Assembly: GCA_000328965.1 (NCBI GenBank)
Contig: KB205942.1
Coordinates: 496,001 to 560,000, forward strand
DNA from: Ascocoryne sarcoides NRRL 50072
Lineage: Eukaryota; Ascomycota; Leotiomycetes; Helotiales; Gelatinodiscaceae
Reading direction: 5' to 3'
Length of the DNA: 64,000 nucleotides
The number at the start of each line of letters is the position of its first letter. The stretch's first letter is position 1. The translations under genes were made by a program, and so were the position numbers. Of this stretch, positions 35,401-47,847 are shown one piece after another. A model generated the notes under the pieces. That model saw nothing but the letters and a program-made list of their open reading frames with translations. It was not told the origin of the DNA and searched no databases.

Positions 35401-38400
35401 TCGGACAATATACAGGCCCAAGATGCTTGGCAAACCGCGAGCAGCGAGGTGCTGTTCTTCTTTAAGTTTTCCTCGATCCAAGGAAGGGGGTTTTCGCCAT
35501 TTACTCTCTGCACTCGAGTGTGCTGTAGGGGTCTATCCGAATTTGAAATTTGAGACGTTAGATTTGGCAACCTGGAAGCATGGAATTTATTCAAATGTTG
35601 ACCCCAGAATGTGTCTGATTCGCCCAGATTGATAGAAACAACGCCCTTCAAGAAAGGTACAAATGACACTGGTGGAGGTAGGGATCGGCCATGATAAAGC
35701 TTCTCAACTTCATCGTATAAAACAGAAAGGGCAACTCCATCATACAAAGCATGATTCATGGAGATTACTAGTTTCTTGAACGTAGGGGATTTTATTATAT
35801 TGAAGGAGTAGGGTGGCTTGGCGCCTTGTATTGGTGGCTTCCCGTTTTCAGGAGACGCCGTAGAACCAAATACCATGTGATAATCCTTTAAGATGACTTG
35901 TACGAAAGGGTAGCGTGGCATATCCGTGCTTACAAAACAGGTTCGTAAGATTTCGTGGCGTTGCACCATCTCTTGCCAACATGTTTTGAGATTTTCAACA
36001 TCGCCAGTGATGTTGAAGGTTACCTTGTTTTCATATAGCTGTTCAGATGATGATTGTGCAGCGGAGAGTATTGCTTCTTGTAACGGAGTACAGGGAACGA
36101 TCATTTGAATGAATTCCCCAAGCTGGCTGAATTGTGCAACAGTGGAATTGACAAAACCTCTGTCGAAGGCGAAGTCGGCACTCCCGGAGTGACTGTTGGC
36201 ACTTGCCTCGATTTCATTACTATGAGTAGTTATTTTCTGTGCTAATCTCGACACAGAAGGGTTCTTCAAGATATCCGAAATCTGAACTTTAAATCCCAGA
36301 CTTTGTGTCAAAACCTTTGACAGCGAGATGGCGGATATCGAATCGATACCAAGGGTAAAGAAGGATGTATTTGGAGCGACTTCAGAGATGTCGAGGTTTG
36401 TGACTTTTGACACTGCCTCCGCAACATTTCTCTCCAAGTCTGACCAATTATGATTAGATGATAACTCGGTCGTTCTGGAAGCTGAGTTCAAGTATTCGTG
36501 ACTGAGATCGTTGTAAAGTTGTTGCAAAAGACGTGCATCAATCTTGCCTTGCGTTGTTGCTGGAAGGAGATTTACTGGAACTAGAGTGGCGGGTATCATG
36601 TAGGATGGCAGTATAGACTCTAGACTTTGATATAACTTGGTAATTAAAGTTGGGTCTGGTGCGAGGCATCGCAAGCTCTTAACGTCCTTTGGAGCAGGGG
36701 TCCAGAAGCAGATCAATTGTTGCGTCTTATAATTCCTGTTGCAAATGATCATAGTAAAGCAGTCTCCGACTTCTCTAGACCTCAGCATGATGGCGTTAAT
36801 CTCGTCAAGCTCAACTCTCTGACCCCGAATTTTGATTTGGCCGTCTTTCCGTCCGGTGTAATAAATGGAGCTATCAGGTAGGAGTCGTCCAAAATCGCCA
36901 CTACGATATAGCCTCCCAAAAATAGGGTGATTGATGATACTCGCTTGTCCTAAGCTATCATCCATGTAGCCACGAAAAAGCTGTGCGCCACCAAAGCACA
37001 ATTCTCCTACCCCACCCCGGGGAACAATGTGGAATTTAGATGGCGAAGATCCTCGAGACAAGATGAAAGCTGAAGTGTTCTTCAATGGAGCTCCAATGTT
37101 ATTTATACCATGTCTGGGTGTGACCCTCGGGTTGACTGTGCAAATGTTTGTCATCTCACTAGGTCCATATGCGTTCCAAAGACCACGACCAGCCCATGCT
37201 TTGAACACCTTCTGCGTAACAGCCTCGCCAGCAGCAACCAGGAAATCCACTTTTGGGACATTCTCCGGGTTGATGAGAGATGCAACGGTGGGTGTTAGAC
37301 TCAAATGCGTGACTTCTAACATACGAATCGCATTTTCGATATCTTGAAAGAGGACGTCCTTACCGGCAGAGCAAAGGCAGCCTCCAATCCTCCAAGTGAA
37401 GAATATTTCAAAGATCGAGACATCAAAGGCTTGCGAGGTTGATTGCAAGAGGCGGGTATGTTTGGAGGCTGGATACAGACCTTGCAACGCATCTACATTG
37501 CTGAGAAGATTGCCCTGCGTTACCAAAACCCCCTTAGGTATGCCGGTGCTACCACTAGTGAAAACACAGTAACCGAGGTGCTCAGGTGAAGTTGTTGAAT
37601 TTAGGTTGCTGGAAGGTAAAACTGAAAAATCTTGCTCGTCAACGTATACTATCTGCAAAGAAGAAGAGACCGACTCAAAAGTAGGCCGGAAAGCTGCTTG
37701 GGTAATGACTACTTTGACGTGCGATTCTTGGAGGATGTGATCAAGCCGGTCTAATGGAACATCAGGAGCGAGTGGAAGAAAACCAACACCAATTTTCGCA
37801 GTTGCAAGAATGGCTGTATACAGATCGGGACATTTTTCCATATAAATACACACCAGATCATCTGGTAAGAGCCCGAGCAGATAATGGGCCATTTGATTAG
37901 CTCGAGCGTTTAGTTCCGAGTACGAGAGCTGCTGAAGCTTAATATTCGTAGAAGTAATCGACGTCGCGAAGGCGATAGCTGGACGATCAGGATCATCAGA
38001 GGCGATTTGTTCTACCGGGGAGGAAAGGGTGTATCCTCGAAGAGCCATATGAGGATTTTCATTCTCAATTGACAAAACGCCGCGGGTAAGCTTATCAAAC
38101 ACCCCCTCGACCTTTTGTCTTGGCTCTTTGATAATAATTTGTGCTAATTGTTCTACTTGTTGAAGAAGCAGTTGGATTTGTGACACGGGAAAATTTTCTC
38201 GTTGATAATTAGCTTTTAGTTCAATATTTCCAACCCCTGGTATGATCTCTAAAGTGAGGCCAAATTCTAGATTGTCTACAGTATCAACTAGAGCAACATT
38301 CTTCCGAGTATGACCATACTCGTGCAATGTCTGCTGCCAAATTATCAAGGTATCAAAGAGTTGTTGACGAGGATTAGCCCCACTACAAGATTTGATGTCT

Positions 38401-41222
38401 CGGAGTGGAATATTACTATGCTCCAAATGTTTTCGGGTTGTAGCATTCAACTGCTGAACTAAGTCTTGAAGAGTGATAGACGTTGATACGTCAATCCGAA
38501 TGGGCAGAGTAGCAAGACAGGGTCCTACGATGCTCTCGATTCCTGGTACAGCTACCGTACGACCAGAGAATACTGTTCCAAAGCAAACATCTGGAGATTC
38601 CACGTAAGATTCCAATAAGAGAGCATAGGCTGCTTGAAACAATGCCTGCGGACTTGTTGATAAGAGCCGGGCCGCAGCTTCAACATCTGCAGTAGCAATT
38701 GTAGTTTTCAGGCGTGAGATGGCTAACCCCGAAGATATTGATTGCTCTGCATGGAAATTGGGCATTCTGGTGATTTCAAGATGTGCGAGATGATCTTTCC
38801 AATACTCTTTCGAGGCCCAATCGTCTATTGAGAGTGTGCCATCAAAAGAAGCATTGACAACATCTTGGAAAGGGCGCCGAGCTTGAAGTGGGGCTCCATC
38901 CAATAGTGCTTCAAAGTCATCCAGAAGTAGTTCGAGGGACCAAGCATCGTACAATGCGTGATGAATATGAAGCAAGAGTCTCACCCCAGATTCTTGCTTG
39001 AGAAGCTGGATTCGGAGTGGATGGTGTAGAGAGATGTCCTTGAAGACATCAAATTCGTAATTAAACTTCTCAACCAGCTCGACCCTAGACTCTGCTAAGC
39101 TCTTCCAGATTATCTGAATAAATCCTCGAGAGTCGTCAGATTCCGCGAATCCAGTGCGGAGAATTGCATCATGGCTGGCTAAAGTATTCAGTGTCGAAAT
39201 TACGTATTCAACGTCATGTATGCCCGGCAGGTTCAACTCAATCCAATTCCGGTACGCTTTTTGGTCTACAGCAGTCTCAGACAGCATAGCAGACTGCAAG
39301 GGGGTGCATAGCATTGTTGATTCGACATTATTCGTAGCTCCGTTCAAGGCTACTGCTGGATTGTGTGTAGCAAACTCAGCTACCCTAGTTGGCTTTTGGG
39401 AACCTTCGGGCGAAGATTGCTCGCAGAGATCGACCAGAGACTTGAATGTTTCTGCTTGAATAACTGCGATTGTATTGACATTGAAGCCTACTAAACGTAG
39501 ATTGGAAGCCACTCGGATAGCCGTGAGAGAGTCAAGACCAGCAGCAGCAAGCCGCGAGTTCCGCTGGATGCGGCCAAGAACCTCCTCAAGCACTGTCTTT
39601 ACAGTTTGCTCTGTCTTGGTCATTGAATCTTCACTCTGGACATCAACTCGCTCTCTCATTTTCTGATAATCAGACTCCAATACTCTTTTGGCAACCTTTC
39701 CGGAAGGTAAATATGGGAATTCTCGAAGTATGACGATTTCGCTTGGGACCATAAATTTTGGAAGCCACTTGGTGCAAGTTTTCATAATATCCTGGGACTT
39801 GAGAGTTTCATCCCCAGCCAAGGCAAAAACAACTAGTACACTGCCCAGGACCATGGCAGTTGCAGTTTTAACGCCAGGATGTTTGTAGATAGTATCCTCA
39901 ACTTCGCCGAGTTCTACTCTTTGACCACGAAGTTTGACTTGACCAGCGCTCATGCGGCCAAGTATTTCAATAGTCTTGTCTTCGAGCTGTCGAGCCTTAT
40001 CTCCTGTTCTGTAGTACTGTCTTCCTTCAAACTGGACAAAAGCGGCCTTGTTCTGCTCCTCTCGGTTCAGATATCCTCTAGCAAGCTGGGGACCTCCCAG
40101 GACAAGCTCTCCAAGCTCTCCAACCGGTAAAAATTTGAGGTTTGCTGCATCTTCAGAGGTTTTACTCTCGGCTGCTATAAAAGTGGAAACTGTTGCGAAA
40201 GGAACACCAATGTTGCCAGGCTTAGCAGAGGCTGCCATGGCTGGATATATAGTGCAATGAATTGCGGCTTCGGTAGGGCCATACATCCCATACAGCATGC
40301 TAGGTCTCGATTCGCTGCCACCAAACTCTTCCACAATAGGTCTCGTAAGCATTTCACCAATAGTCAGCAGGAGTTTGAGACAAGGAGCATTCGCTCTTTT
40401 TTGCAACAAGGAACCGGCAACAGTAGGGGTGAGCTCAGCAGCGTCTACTTCCAACTTGTTGAGCATTCCCGTTAAATCATTGAGCAGCTGGCTACGATTA
40501 CAGCCAACTAGGGTGCAACCTCGAGTGAGAGGGAAGAAAATCTCGAAAACCGAGACATCAAAGGATGGCGCGGCAAATTGAAGGAAACGCCGGAAAGGTG
40601 GAATCAACGTTTCATGAACGAGCAGTGACTGCGAGGCTGCCAGATGGCTCACAGCTACTCCTTTCGGTGTCCCGCTCGAGCCTGAAGTATACATTACATA
40701 GGATAGTTCATCAGGTGTCGGCTCACGTGATGGATATCTCTTTGAAATGGCCCTCTTCTCCATCTGAGGAAATTCATCGATTAGAACGACTTTTGGGCCT
40801 CCCTCCCATAAAGCTACCTCTTTAAACTCAGAGGTAGTAATGATGATGGTAGCCGAGACATCCCCAACAACGAATTTTATTCGTTCTCTAGGAGCATCGA
40901 GGTTGATAGGGCAAAAGGCACCTCCGGACTCCAAGATAGCCAGTTGCGAGATATAAAGGGCAGGCGATTGGGGAAGCAGAATAGGGACGATGTGTTGTCC
41001 ATGCGTGGAGGCTGATGCCGGAAGGGCTTCTTCGATGCGAGACACCAAAGATGCTACACATGCTTGTATCTCTGCATAGCTGTATCTCTCTCTCCTACTA
41101 ACCCCAGTGAAGTCGATAGCGCAAGAGTCGTAGTGTTCATCCCATTTGATTAGCTTGTGGAGTAGCCGTGGGCCGTCTAAAAGCTTTGGGGGGTCGTTTA
41201 GTATCGACAGGTTGTCAGTCAT
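26402..41222 (-). CDS. sidC: ferrichrome-type siderophore NRPS (SidC/NPS2), 4884 aa
   Basis: Nonribosomal peptide synthetase predicted to build a cyclic hexapeptide hydroxamate such as ferricrocin, the intracellular iron store. Exons are 30237-41222, 26669-30175 and 26402-26563. The 61-bp intron at 30176-30236 joins what look like two genes, restoring KADYPLALEANLS. A 105-bp intron joins a C-terminal exon ending VKVEGAE. Domain order, by core motifs (approximate residues): A1 (TSGSSGTPKG, 180), T1 (GLDSL, 563), C1 (HHALYDA, 754); A2 (TSGSTGIPKG, 1222), T2 (1626), C2 (NHALYDG, 1824); T3 (2169), C3 (HHALYDA, 2382); A3 (TSGTTGTPKG, 2852), T4 (3249), C4 (FHGLYDG, 3442); T5 (3784), C5 (SHALYDG, 3999); T6 (4352), C6 (HHALYDG, 4557). 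All T serines and all second C-domain histidines are present, so it looks intact. It diverges from an ABC transporter, and sidA follows. Confidence 0.96.
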
Positions 41223-42048
41223 CGTGCGTATGTGAAGTGAGGTGAGGTGAGACGAGGGTGGGATGGATGGTGTTGACGAGCCTCACAAGTTCGAACCAAC
41301 TCGCGGATTGCAGGTAAATTTAGAGAGCCCAGAGGATGTAGGTCTAGAAGAGGCCCGATTAGGCAATAGAGAAGTCAACAGGAGAAAGAAAGGTCACGAG
41401 TTGATTCACGTGTATCGAATCTGACGAGGGGTGATGAGGGTGCAGGTAAGTTGATGGAAGACGATGTGAAGCTTGATGCAACGTGGGGGATAATAGACTC
41501 TGGAAGATATCCCCATCGGCCTCGTCCTTTCCTTCTTGATGTTGCACGGGATGACGACTAGCAGGCACATCTCTCTGTCTTTCTCTTTCTCTCTCGGAAG
41601 AGCCGAAAGTGTGCTTTCCGTTTGCAAGGCAGAGCAAAGCTGTTATGCCAGGTGTCTCCGAAGCTCTCCTGTCCCAATTCTTCATGACGTATCTGATGGA
41701 GCACACGGACATGCTTCGAAGAGATGGGGTAAATTAAAGGCCGGCGATGGCATGGGTGTCGAGGCCGATGTGTGTTTCCCGTGACAAATCACCTCGGAGT
41801 AACACCTTATATCTTCATAGTTGCATAGAGAGTTGAGGTTGTTTGCCGGCAGTGCCCTCTACGGCGAGCTGGAAAGTGCGGTTCGGGCCCCAAGCCAAGC
41901 CTTCTTCCACGTCTCCTCCTCTCGTCCCAACATGTACCTTTCCCAACTGTTACCTAAGATGATCCGAATGCCCACGCATCAACCAAACATGTGGAGCTGC
42001 CATACCGAGGAACCAGCGGCAGCAAGGAAGATTCTTCATCTTTAAATC

Positions 42049-42057
42049 TTATCAGAT
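42049..42057 (-). promoter_or_regulatory. SreA-type GATA site ATCTGATAA
   Basis: Exact match to ATCWGATAA on the minus strand (TTATCAGAT on plus). It is 827 bp upstream of the sidC start and points toward it. Confidence 0.7.
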
Positions 42058-42231
42058 CATCTGATTACCAGGGGCCGGTCCGCTATCGGCGTTAGCGACT
42101 TTGGCGACGACAACTCATCCACTTTCATAATTTCACTTTCATCCTGTTACGAAATATGCTCTATTCTTCCATCATCCATCCGATCACCCACACCGGAAGC
42201 GTCTCTTGGTGGGTCCACGGAGATCATCTTG

Positions 42232-42240
42232 ATCAGATAG
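42232..42240 (+). promoter_or_regulatory. near-match GATA site ATCAGATAG
   Basis: Matches ATCWGATAA except for the last base, and fits the looser HGATAR form. Weak evidence by itself. Confidence 0.4.
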
Positions 42241-42942
42241 TTTTGCTTGGCAACGACGAATGGCTCCTTTAACCTCAAAGGGGCTGGTCGCCGGCTGTCG
42301 TCGATCATGCTCTATTGTAGCTGCACAGCTCCGTGTCGGCATTCAACTACTTGTATGCTCTGGACGTATATCCGGTAGTAATATACTACTACCCAAGCTA
42401 CCAATCCAAGGTTTATATCTATTCAACGTGGGGTATTTGAGGGGCTAAGTTCGAGCTCACTCTCATCATCTCTCCCAAAACTGATGGCTATTGTTTGTGT
42501 CCGGCTTATAGTGCCGTATTGCAGCCAAGCCCCATTCCTATACTGCGTCTAGGAAGTACAGAGCTGCATATTGGTGTCAGCTCCGCAACGCCATGGTTTA
42601 AGCTTACCCTCAGGGGCAACGTGCCCACTGCCGAGGCCGAGTTAAATGTTCCCCATCAGAGACTTCCATGCACTGTCATGGAGAAACAGATTCCTCCCAT
42701 CTCTACTGCATATTTCCTTTAAACCTTGTTTTTGGGCCCACATCCTGGGTAATGGCCAAGATGTCTTCTCCGCTTTCACAATGTGTCGGAAAGTGTGGCC
42801 AAGTACAGGGGGTTAAATTTCAAATGTCTATTAGCCAAGTATTATGGAAAGCACGTTTACTGGAAGTAACTGAAACGGCGGGTTTTGTCTGTGTTGTTTA
42901 TGGTAACTGAAATTTACCGAAAGCTATATTCTACCATCTTTG

Positions 42943-42951
42943 TTATCAGAT
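42943..42951 (-). promoter_or_regulatory. SreA-type GATA site next to the ABC start
   Basis: Exact ATCTGATAA on the minus strand, ending 41 bp before the ABC transporter ATG. It probably lies at or just upstream of the transcription start. Confidence 0.65.
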
Positions 42952-42992
42952 CAGAGGGGCAATTTTGAGCATACATTTTGGTGAGAGTTCCA

Positions 42993-45900
42993 ATGACTTC
43001 TTTGGCCGTTGAGAAAGAAGGTTATGCAGGCAGACTGCAGGCCATCTTTCATTCCATACCACTTTTCAAGATCAACGGTGCTTTTGGGTCTTCTTACTTT
43101 GCCCTGTTCTCCCCCCTCCAAGACCTCCAGTCACGCTTGATCTTAGCCTGTGGTATAGTGCTAGCTATTGCAGCAGGCGCTCCTTTACCGATTATAGGCG
43201 TTATCTTCGCCAGAATCATTAATAGTTTTCCGCCTTCAGAGGATGAGGTTGTCACTAGAATCTCGGAGCTCGTTGGAGTCGGTACGCAACTAACCCCTTT
43301 CCATGTAGCATGTCTTGACACACACAGCTGTTGCATATTTCGTTATTACCTGGGGATGGTCCGTTTGCTGGGGGATAGTTGGCGCTCGAATATCGAGAGA
43401 ACTCCGTACTCGGATGGTTGATCGGGCTTTGGGTATGGACCAGACCTATTACGAAACAGAGTGTCCAGATGTAAGCTTCATTCCCAAAGCGATGCACACC
43501 ACTAACACACTCTCAGATCACGAGTCGTCTGACTGTAGATGCACAAACCGTTCAAGCTGGGACCGCAGAGAAGGTCGGTATTTTTATTCAATCATGCAGT
43601 TATTTCATCGCGGCCTTCATTGTAGGATTAGTTCTTAATGCCCGTCTAACTGGGATTTTATTTGCGGCAGTCCTACCTTCTATGGCGCTTGTTGTCATTA
43701 TCGGCACATCCGCTCTAAACAAATTTTCGAAGGAGGCTTCAGAAAGCACGACATCGGCCGCGGCAATAGCTGAAGGTGCCATCAAAGCTGTGCAAGTTGT
43801 CCAAGCCTTCGACGCTTTCGATACTTTGACAGATGATCATAGAAGTCATCTGACATATGCTAAGAAAGTCGGTATTAAAAAGGCCGTAGCTGGAGCAGTT
43901 CTCCTTGGGAGTGTATTCTTCATTGCGTAAGTAGTATATCTATTGAACTAATTTTAAATACGGCTAACAAAACTAGATATGCCGCCAATGCTCTCGCCTT
44001 CTGGCAAGGGTCTACAATTGTACGGGAAAGTTCATCTGGGGGTAGCGCTGGGACTGTCTATGCGATCGTCTTTTTGATTCTGGACGCATCATTTGTAATT
44101 GGCGCTGCAGGGCCGTTCATTCAATCATTCTCTGCTGCTGCCTCTGCCGGACGTCGAATTTTCGACCTGATCAACTATCAAAGTATCCCAATCGACGTTT
44201 ATTCTCATGAAGGTATCCAGGCAGATGAAGACACTTTGGGTCCTGATAAGGATATCGTGTTCAAAGATGTCGGCTTCTCATACCCAGCACGAGCAGATGA
44301 AGTGGTCTTGGACTTGATAAATTTTAGCATCAAGACAGGATCATCTGTCGGTATTGTTGGTGCTTCTGGAAGTGGAAAGTCCACCGTCGCAGCTTTATTG
44401 CTGCGGTTGTATGATCCTTTAAAGGGACAAGTCATCATCGATGGTCATCCAATGCCCGAATATAATCTCTCCAGCCTGCGGAATCAAGTAGCTCTTGTGG
44501 ACCAAGATCCAGCAGTCTTTTCTGGGACTATTTACAGCAACATCCGAGATGGCTACAAGGGTCCTGAAATATCTGAGGATGAAATGAGAGGACGATGCAT
44601 TAAGGCTGCGAGAGCTGCGGATGCTTGGTCATTCATAGAATTGCTTCCAAAAGGACTCGACACATGGCTAGGAGAACCATCTGGAACGAAACTTTCAGGA
44701 GGGCAAAAGCAAAGGCTTTGTTTGGCTAGGGCTCTTGTGGGCGACCCCGCACTCCTGGTGCTGGACGAGGCTACAAGTGCTCTGGATACCATCAGCGAGG
44801 CGGTGATTTTGAATTCCCTTGCGACTTCGAGGTCTATGAGTAATCGTACGACTGTGATGATTGCGCATCGCCTTGTTTCGGTTAGAGCAGCAGATAATAT
44901 AATAGTGATGGGCAAAGGTCGCATTCTTGAGCAAGGGAGACATGACGACCTGATGTTAAGAGAAGGAGGTGCCTACCGAGAGTTGATAAAGGCACAAAAG
45001 CTCAGCTCGGATGATTTCGCAGAAACTCTGGTCTCGGAAAAGGTTAATATGAGCTCGGAATCTCTTGTCGGGGTTGAGAAAGAACTCCCTCAAACCTCCT
45101 TTACGCCGGATGATGATGAAGAAACCAAGTCGTATGGCACGTTTACGATCTTCAAGCGCTGCCTAGCTTTGAGCCGCTCAAGGTCGCTATTCACAATTTT
45201 AGCCCTATGTGGATCCCTCATCACCGGTGGCCTCATTCTGGGGGAGTCTATCATTTTTGGCAACCTCGTCCAACTGCTCAATGGCTCTGTGGATGTAGGG
45301 AAAGTGAATTTTTACTGCTGGATGTTTTTCGTTCTTGCTTTAGTTGCCATTGGTGGCTATATCACCTCCGGGTCCTGTTTCGGGATTGTTTCGGAGCATC
45401 TCATCTTCAAAACTCGAGATATCTCTCTAAAAACTATACTTCGACAAGATATGGAATGGTTTCTTCAGCCGGGCCGTTCGACTTCAGCACTCACTTCTGT
45501 TATTAGTATGGATACGGGTCACCTCAGTGGGCTTTCTGGTGTTATCATCGGAACCCTTGTCTCTGCTCTTGTTTCTGTCATTGGTGGTGCTATATTGGCA
45601 CATGTCGTAGCTTGGAAAATTGCTATTGTTCTGTTTGCAACATCGCCCATCGTCGTCTTTTCAGGCTTCATCAGACTTCATGTGCTAGCGAAGGTTGAGG
45701 AGAAGAATCAACAAGCGTACACGGAAGCAGCCGCATTGGCATCAGAGGCTTGTTCGTCTATAAGGACGATTGCCGCTCTGGGGGCTGAAGCTGCGACTTC
45801 AAAAAGATTTCATGCAGCGGTGGATAAACATAAGCAGCAAATCTTTCTCGATACGGCTATGGGTAACTCGCTTCTTGCTTTTGCACTCTCAATCACGTAA

Positions 45901-47114
45901 GTCTGATCTGAAATAATTTGACTCTGTGGCACGTTTATAACATAAAGAAGATACTTTGTATATGCATTGGCGTACTGGTGGGGATCAAAGCAAGTACGCT
46001 CAGGCGAATACACTAGCCTCCAGTTCTTCATCGTCCTCCCTGCCATCTTATTCTCTGCGCAATCAGCTGGCCAGATATTTAGTCTTGCGCCTGACATCGG
46101 CAGAGCAAAAGGAGCCGCTTCCAGAGTCTTCGCCCTGCACGACCAGAAACCTACAATCGACACCTCCAACTCGCCACCGAACCCTCCTCTTCCACAGAAC
46201 CTAAACCAAATCACTTCACGGGAGACAAACACGGTTCCAAATTCTGCGCCTAAAGGAAGTATCGTTTTTCAAAATGTGTGTCTAACTTATCAAACCAGGA
46301 AAGAGACTCCTATTTTTGAGAACTTGAACTTGCAAATTAGGGCTGGGGAGACGGTGGCACTCGTAGGCCGTTCGGGCGCGGGAAAAACTAGTGTCATCTC
46401 CCTTCTCGAGCGCTTCTATGACCCGACTTCGGGCCGCATCCTCCTCGACGGGATCGACATCCGTTCCATACCCGTCTCGCAGCACCGCTCACGCATTAGC
46501 CTCGTGCCGCAGGAACCCGATCTCTTTGACGGGAGCATTGCATTCAATGTTGGTCTGGGCGCAAGGAAAGGCGAGGTGGTGACTAGGGATCAGGTGGTGG
46601 AGGCGTGTCGGGAGGTGGGGATTCATGAGTTTGTGGAGGGACTGCCGGAGGGGTATGGGACGCGGGTCGGGAGGAAGGGGGGTTTGCTGAGTGGGGGCCA
46701 GAGGCAGAGAGTTGCAATTGCGAGGGCATGGGTTAGGGATCCAGAAGTCCTGATTTTGGATGAGGCGACGAGTGCTTTGGGTATGCTCACCTTTCTCTTC
46801 CTCCTGTTAATTCTCACTTTTAGCTATGCGTGGTTGGTGGAAAGCGGTATTTTCAGCTTGCACTGGATTGGCTAACGGTTCTCCCATTGAAAGATTCACA
46901 TTCGGAAACGAAGATTCAAGAGGCGATCAAGGAGAGAGGTGCAGGGCGGAAGAGGACGACGATTGTAATTGCACATCGGCTTGCCAGTGTACAGAGGGCG
47001 GACCGGATTTTAGTGTTCGATAAGGGGAAGATCGTAGAGGAGGGGAAGCATGAGGAGTTGATGAAGGCGGGGGGGATTTATGAGCAGATGATTAGAGCAC
47101 AGGACTTAGGGTGA
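42993..47114 (+). CDS. full-size ABCB-type transporter of the siderophore locus
   Basis: Multidrug-type ABC exporter, TMD-NBD-TMD-NBD, predicted in a cell membrane. Six exons (42993-43281, 43328-43470, 43517-43926, 43977-45896, 45951-46780, 46894-47114) sum to 3813 nt, 1270 aa, the usual ABCB length. NBD1 has GASGSGKST, LSGGQKQR, LLVLDEATSALD and an AHR switch His. NBD2 has GRSGAGKTS, LSGGQRQR and VLILDEATSALD, whose final D is created by the last splice, then IAHRLASV. QVVQAFDA in the first TMD is typical of ABCB intracellular loops. Both ATP sites look competent. It is divergent from sidC and followed by sidA, with SreA-type sites on both sides, so it is probably iron-regulated. The cargo (siderophore, precursor or breakdown product) is inferred. 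Close fungal relatives are also annotated as drug pumps. Confidence 0.94.
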
Positions 47115-47736
47115 GCTTCATGAAGGTAAAATATACATTGGGAGTTTGTAGAGAATTCAAAAACAAAGGTTTGGGAAAGGTTTTGGGGGATGGGGGGAGG
47201 CTCTGTTAACTTTCAACAACAAAGAACTTAAACGACTATTTTCAAAATAAAGTATCTCTATACCCATAGTTATGTACTACAACTTTTGAAGGCTTGCTGT
47301 GAATTTCCAGCTTACCTAAATGTCCACTTGGGAGAATGAGAAATGCAAGGTGCCCAAGCGGTGTCTTACGCAGTTTACTATGCATAGCACACACACTCTC
47401 TCTCTTCCCCGTCCCAGTAACATTCTCCGAGTAATATTCTCGAAGCACAACACATGTAATAACCACGCAGTTTTCCGAAGCCCCTCTCCTAAAAACACAT
47501 GCTTTTAGATTACCATAAGCACTTGAACATTTACAGTAAACTACTCACCGCTACTTCAATGCCAAATTATTGGCAACACATGTTCTTCGGCACAGAGTAC
47601 AAGAAGAGCAACAATTTACAATATCAAAAAGTTAGACAAATCTTGGCTTCCGAGTCCTCCCCTCTTCATAATGCCGCCGGTAAAGCCCCACCGCCCCGCA
47701 GCGTTCCATCGGAAGACGCACCTTGATTATCTTTCG

Positions 47737-47745
47737 ATCTGATAA
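47737..47745 (+). promoter_or_regulatory. SreA-type GATA site ATCTGATAA
   Basis: Exact match, first of a pair in the sidA upstream region, extended on both sides as CGATCTGATAAGAT. Confidence 0.7.
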
Positions 47746-47838
47746 GATTTTTCCCTGTGCGCTCCACCTGTTTTTATATCCGACATCGGAAATTTCTCCT
47801 CTCAGCTGAACTGAAGCGAGCGGGCGGGAGGGGGTCGG

Positions 47839-47847
47839 ATCTGATAA
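47839..47847 (+). promoter_or_regulatory. SreA-type GATA site ATCTGATAA
   Basis: Exact match, second of the pair. It shares GATCTGATAAGAT with the first, a longer identity than the core requires. Confidence 0.7.

Larger units (their letters stand above)
41223..42992. promoter_or_regulatory. divergent sidC / ABC transporter promoter with GATA sites
   Basis: A 1.77 kb spacer with no convincing ORF. It contains two exact SreA-type sites (reverse strand, 42049 and 42943) and one near match (42232). SreA-class GATA repressors shut siderophore genes off when iron is sufficient (family knowledge). Confidence 0.75.

Noticed and set aside
23623..41222. NBP35 as part of the siderophore cluster
   Set aside because: It is a housekeeping Fe-S assembly gene, separated by a pseudogene and 1.75 kb, with no SreA-type site seen near it. 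The iron link is thematic only.
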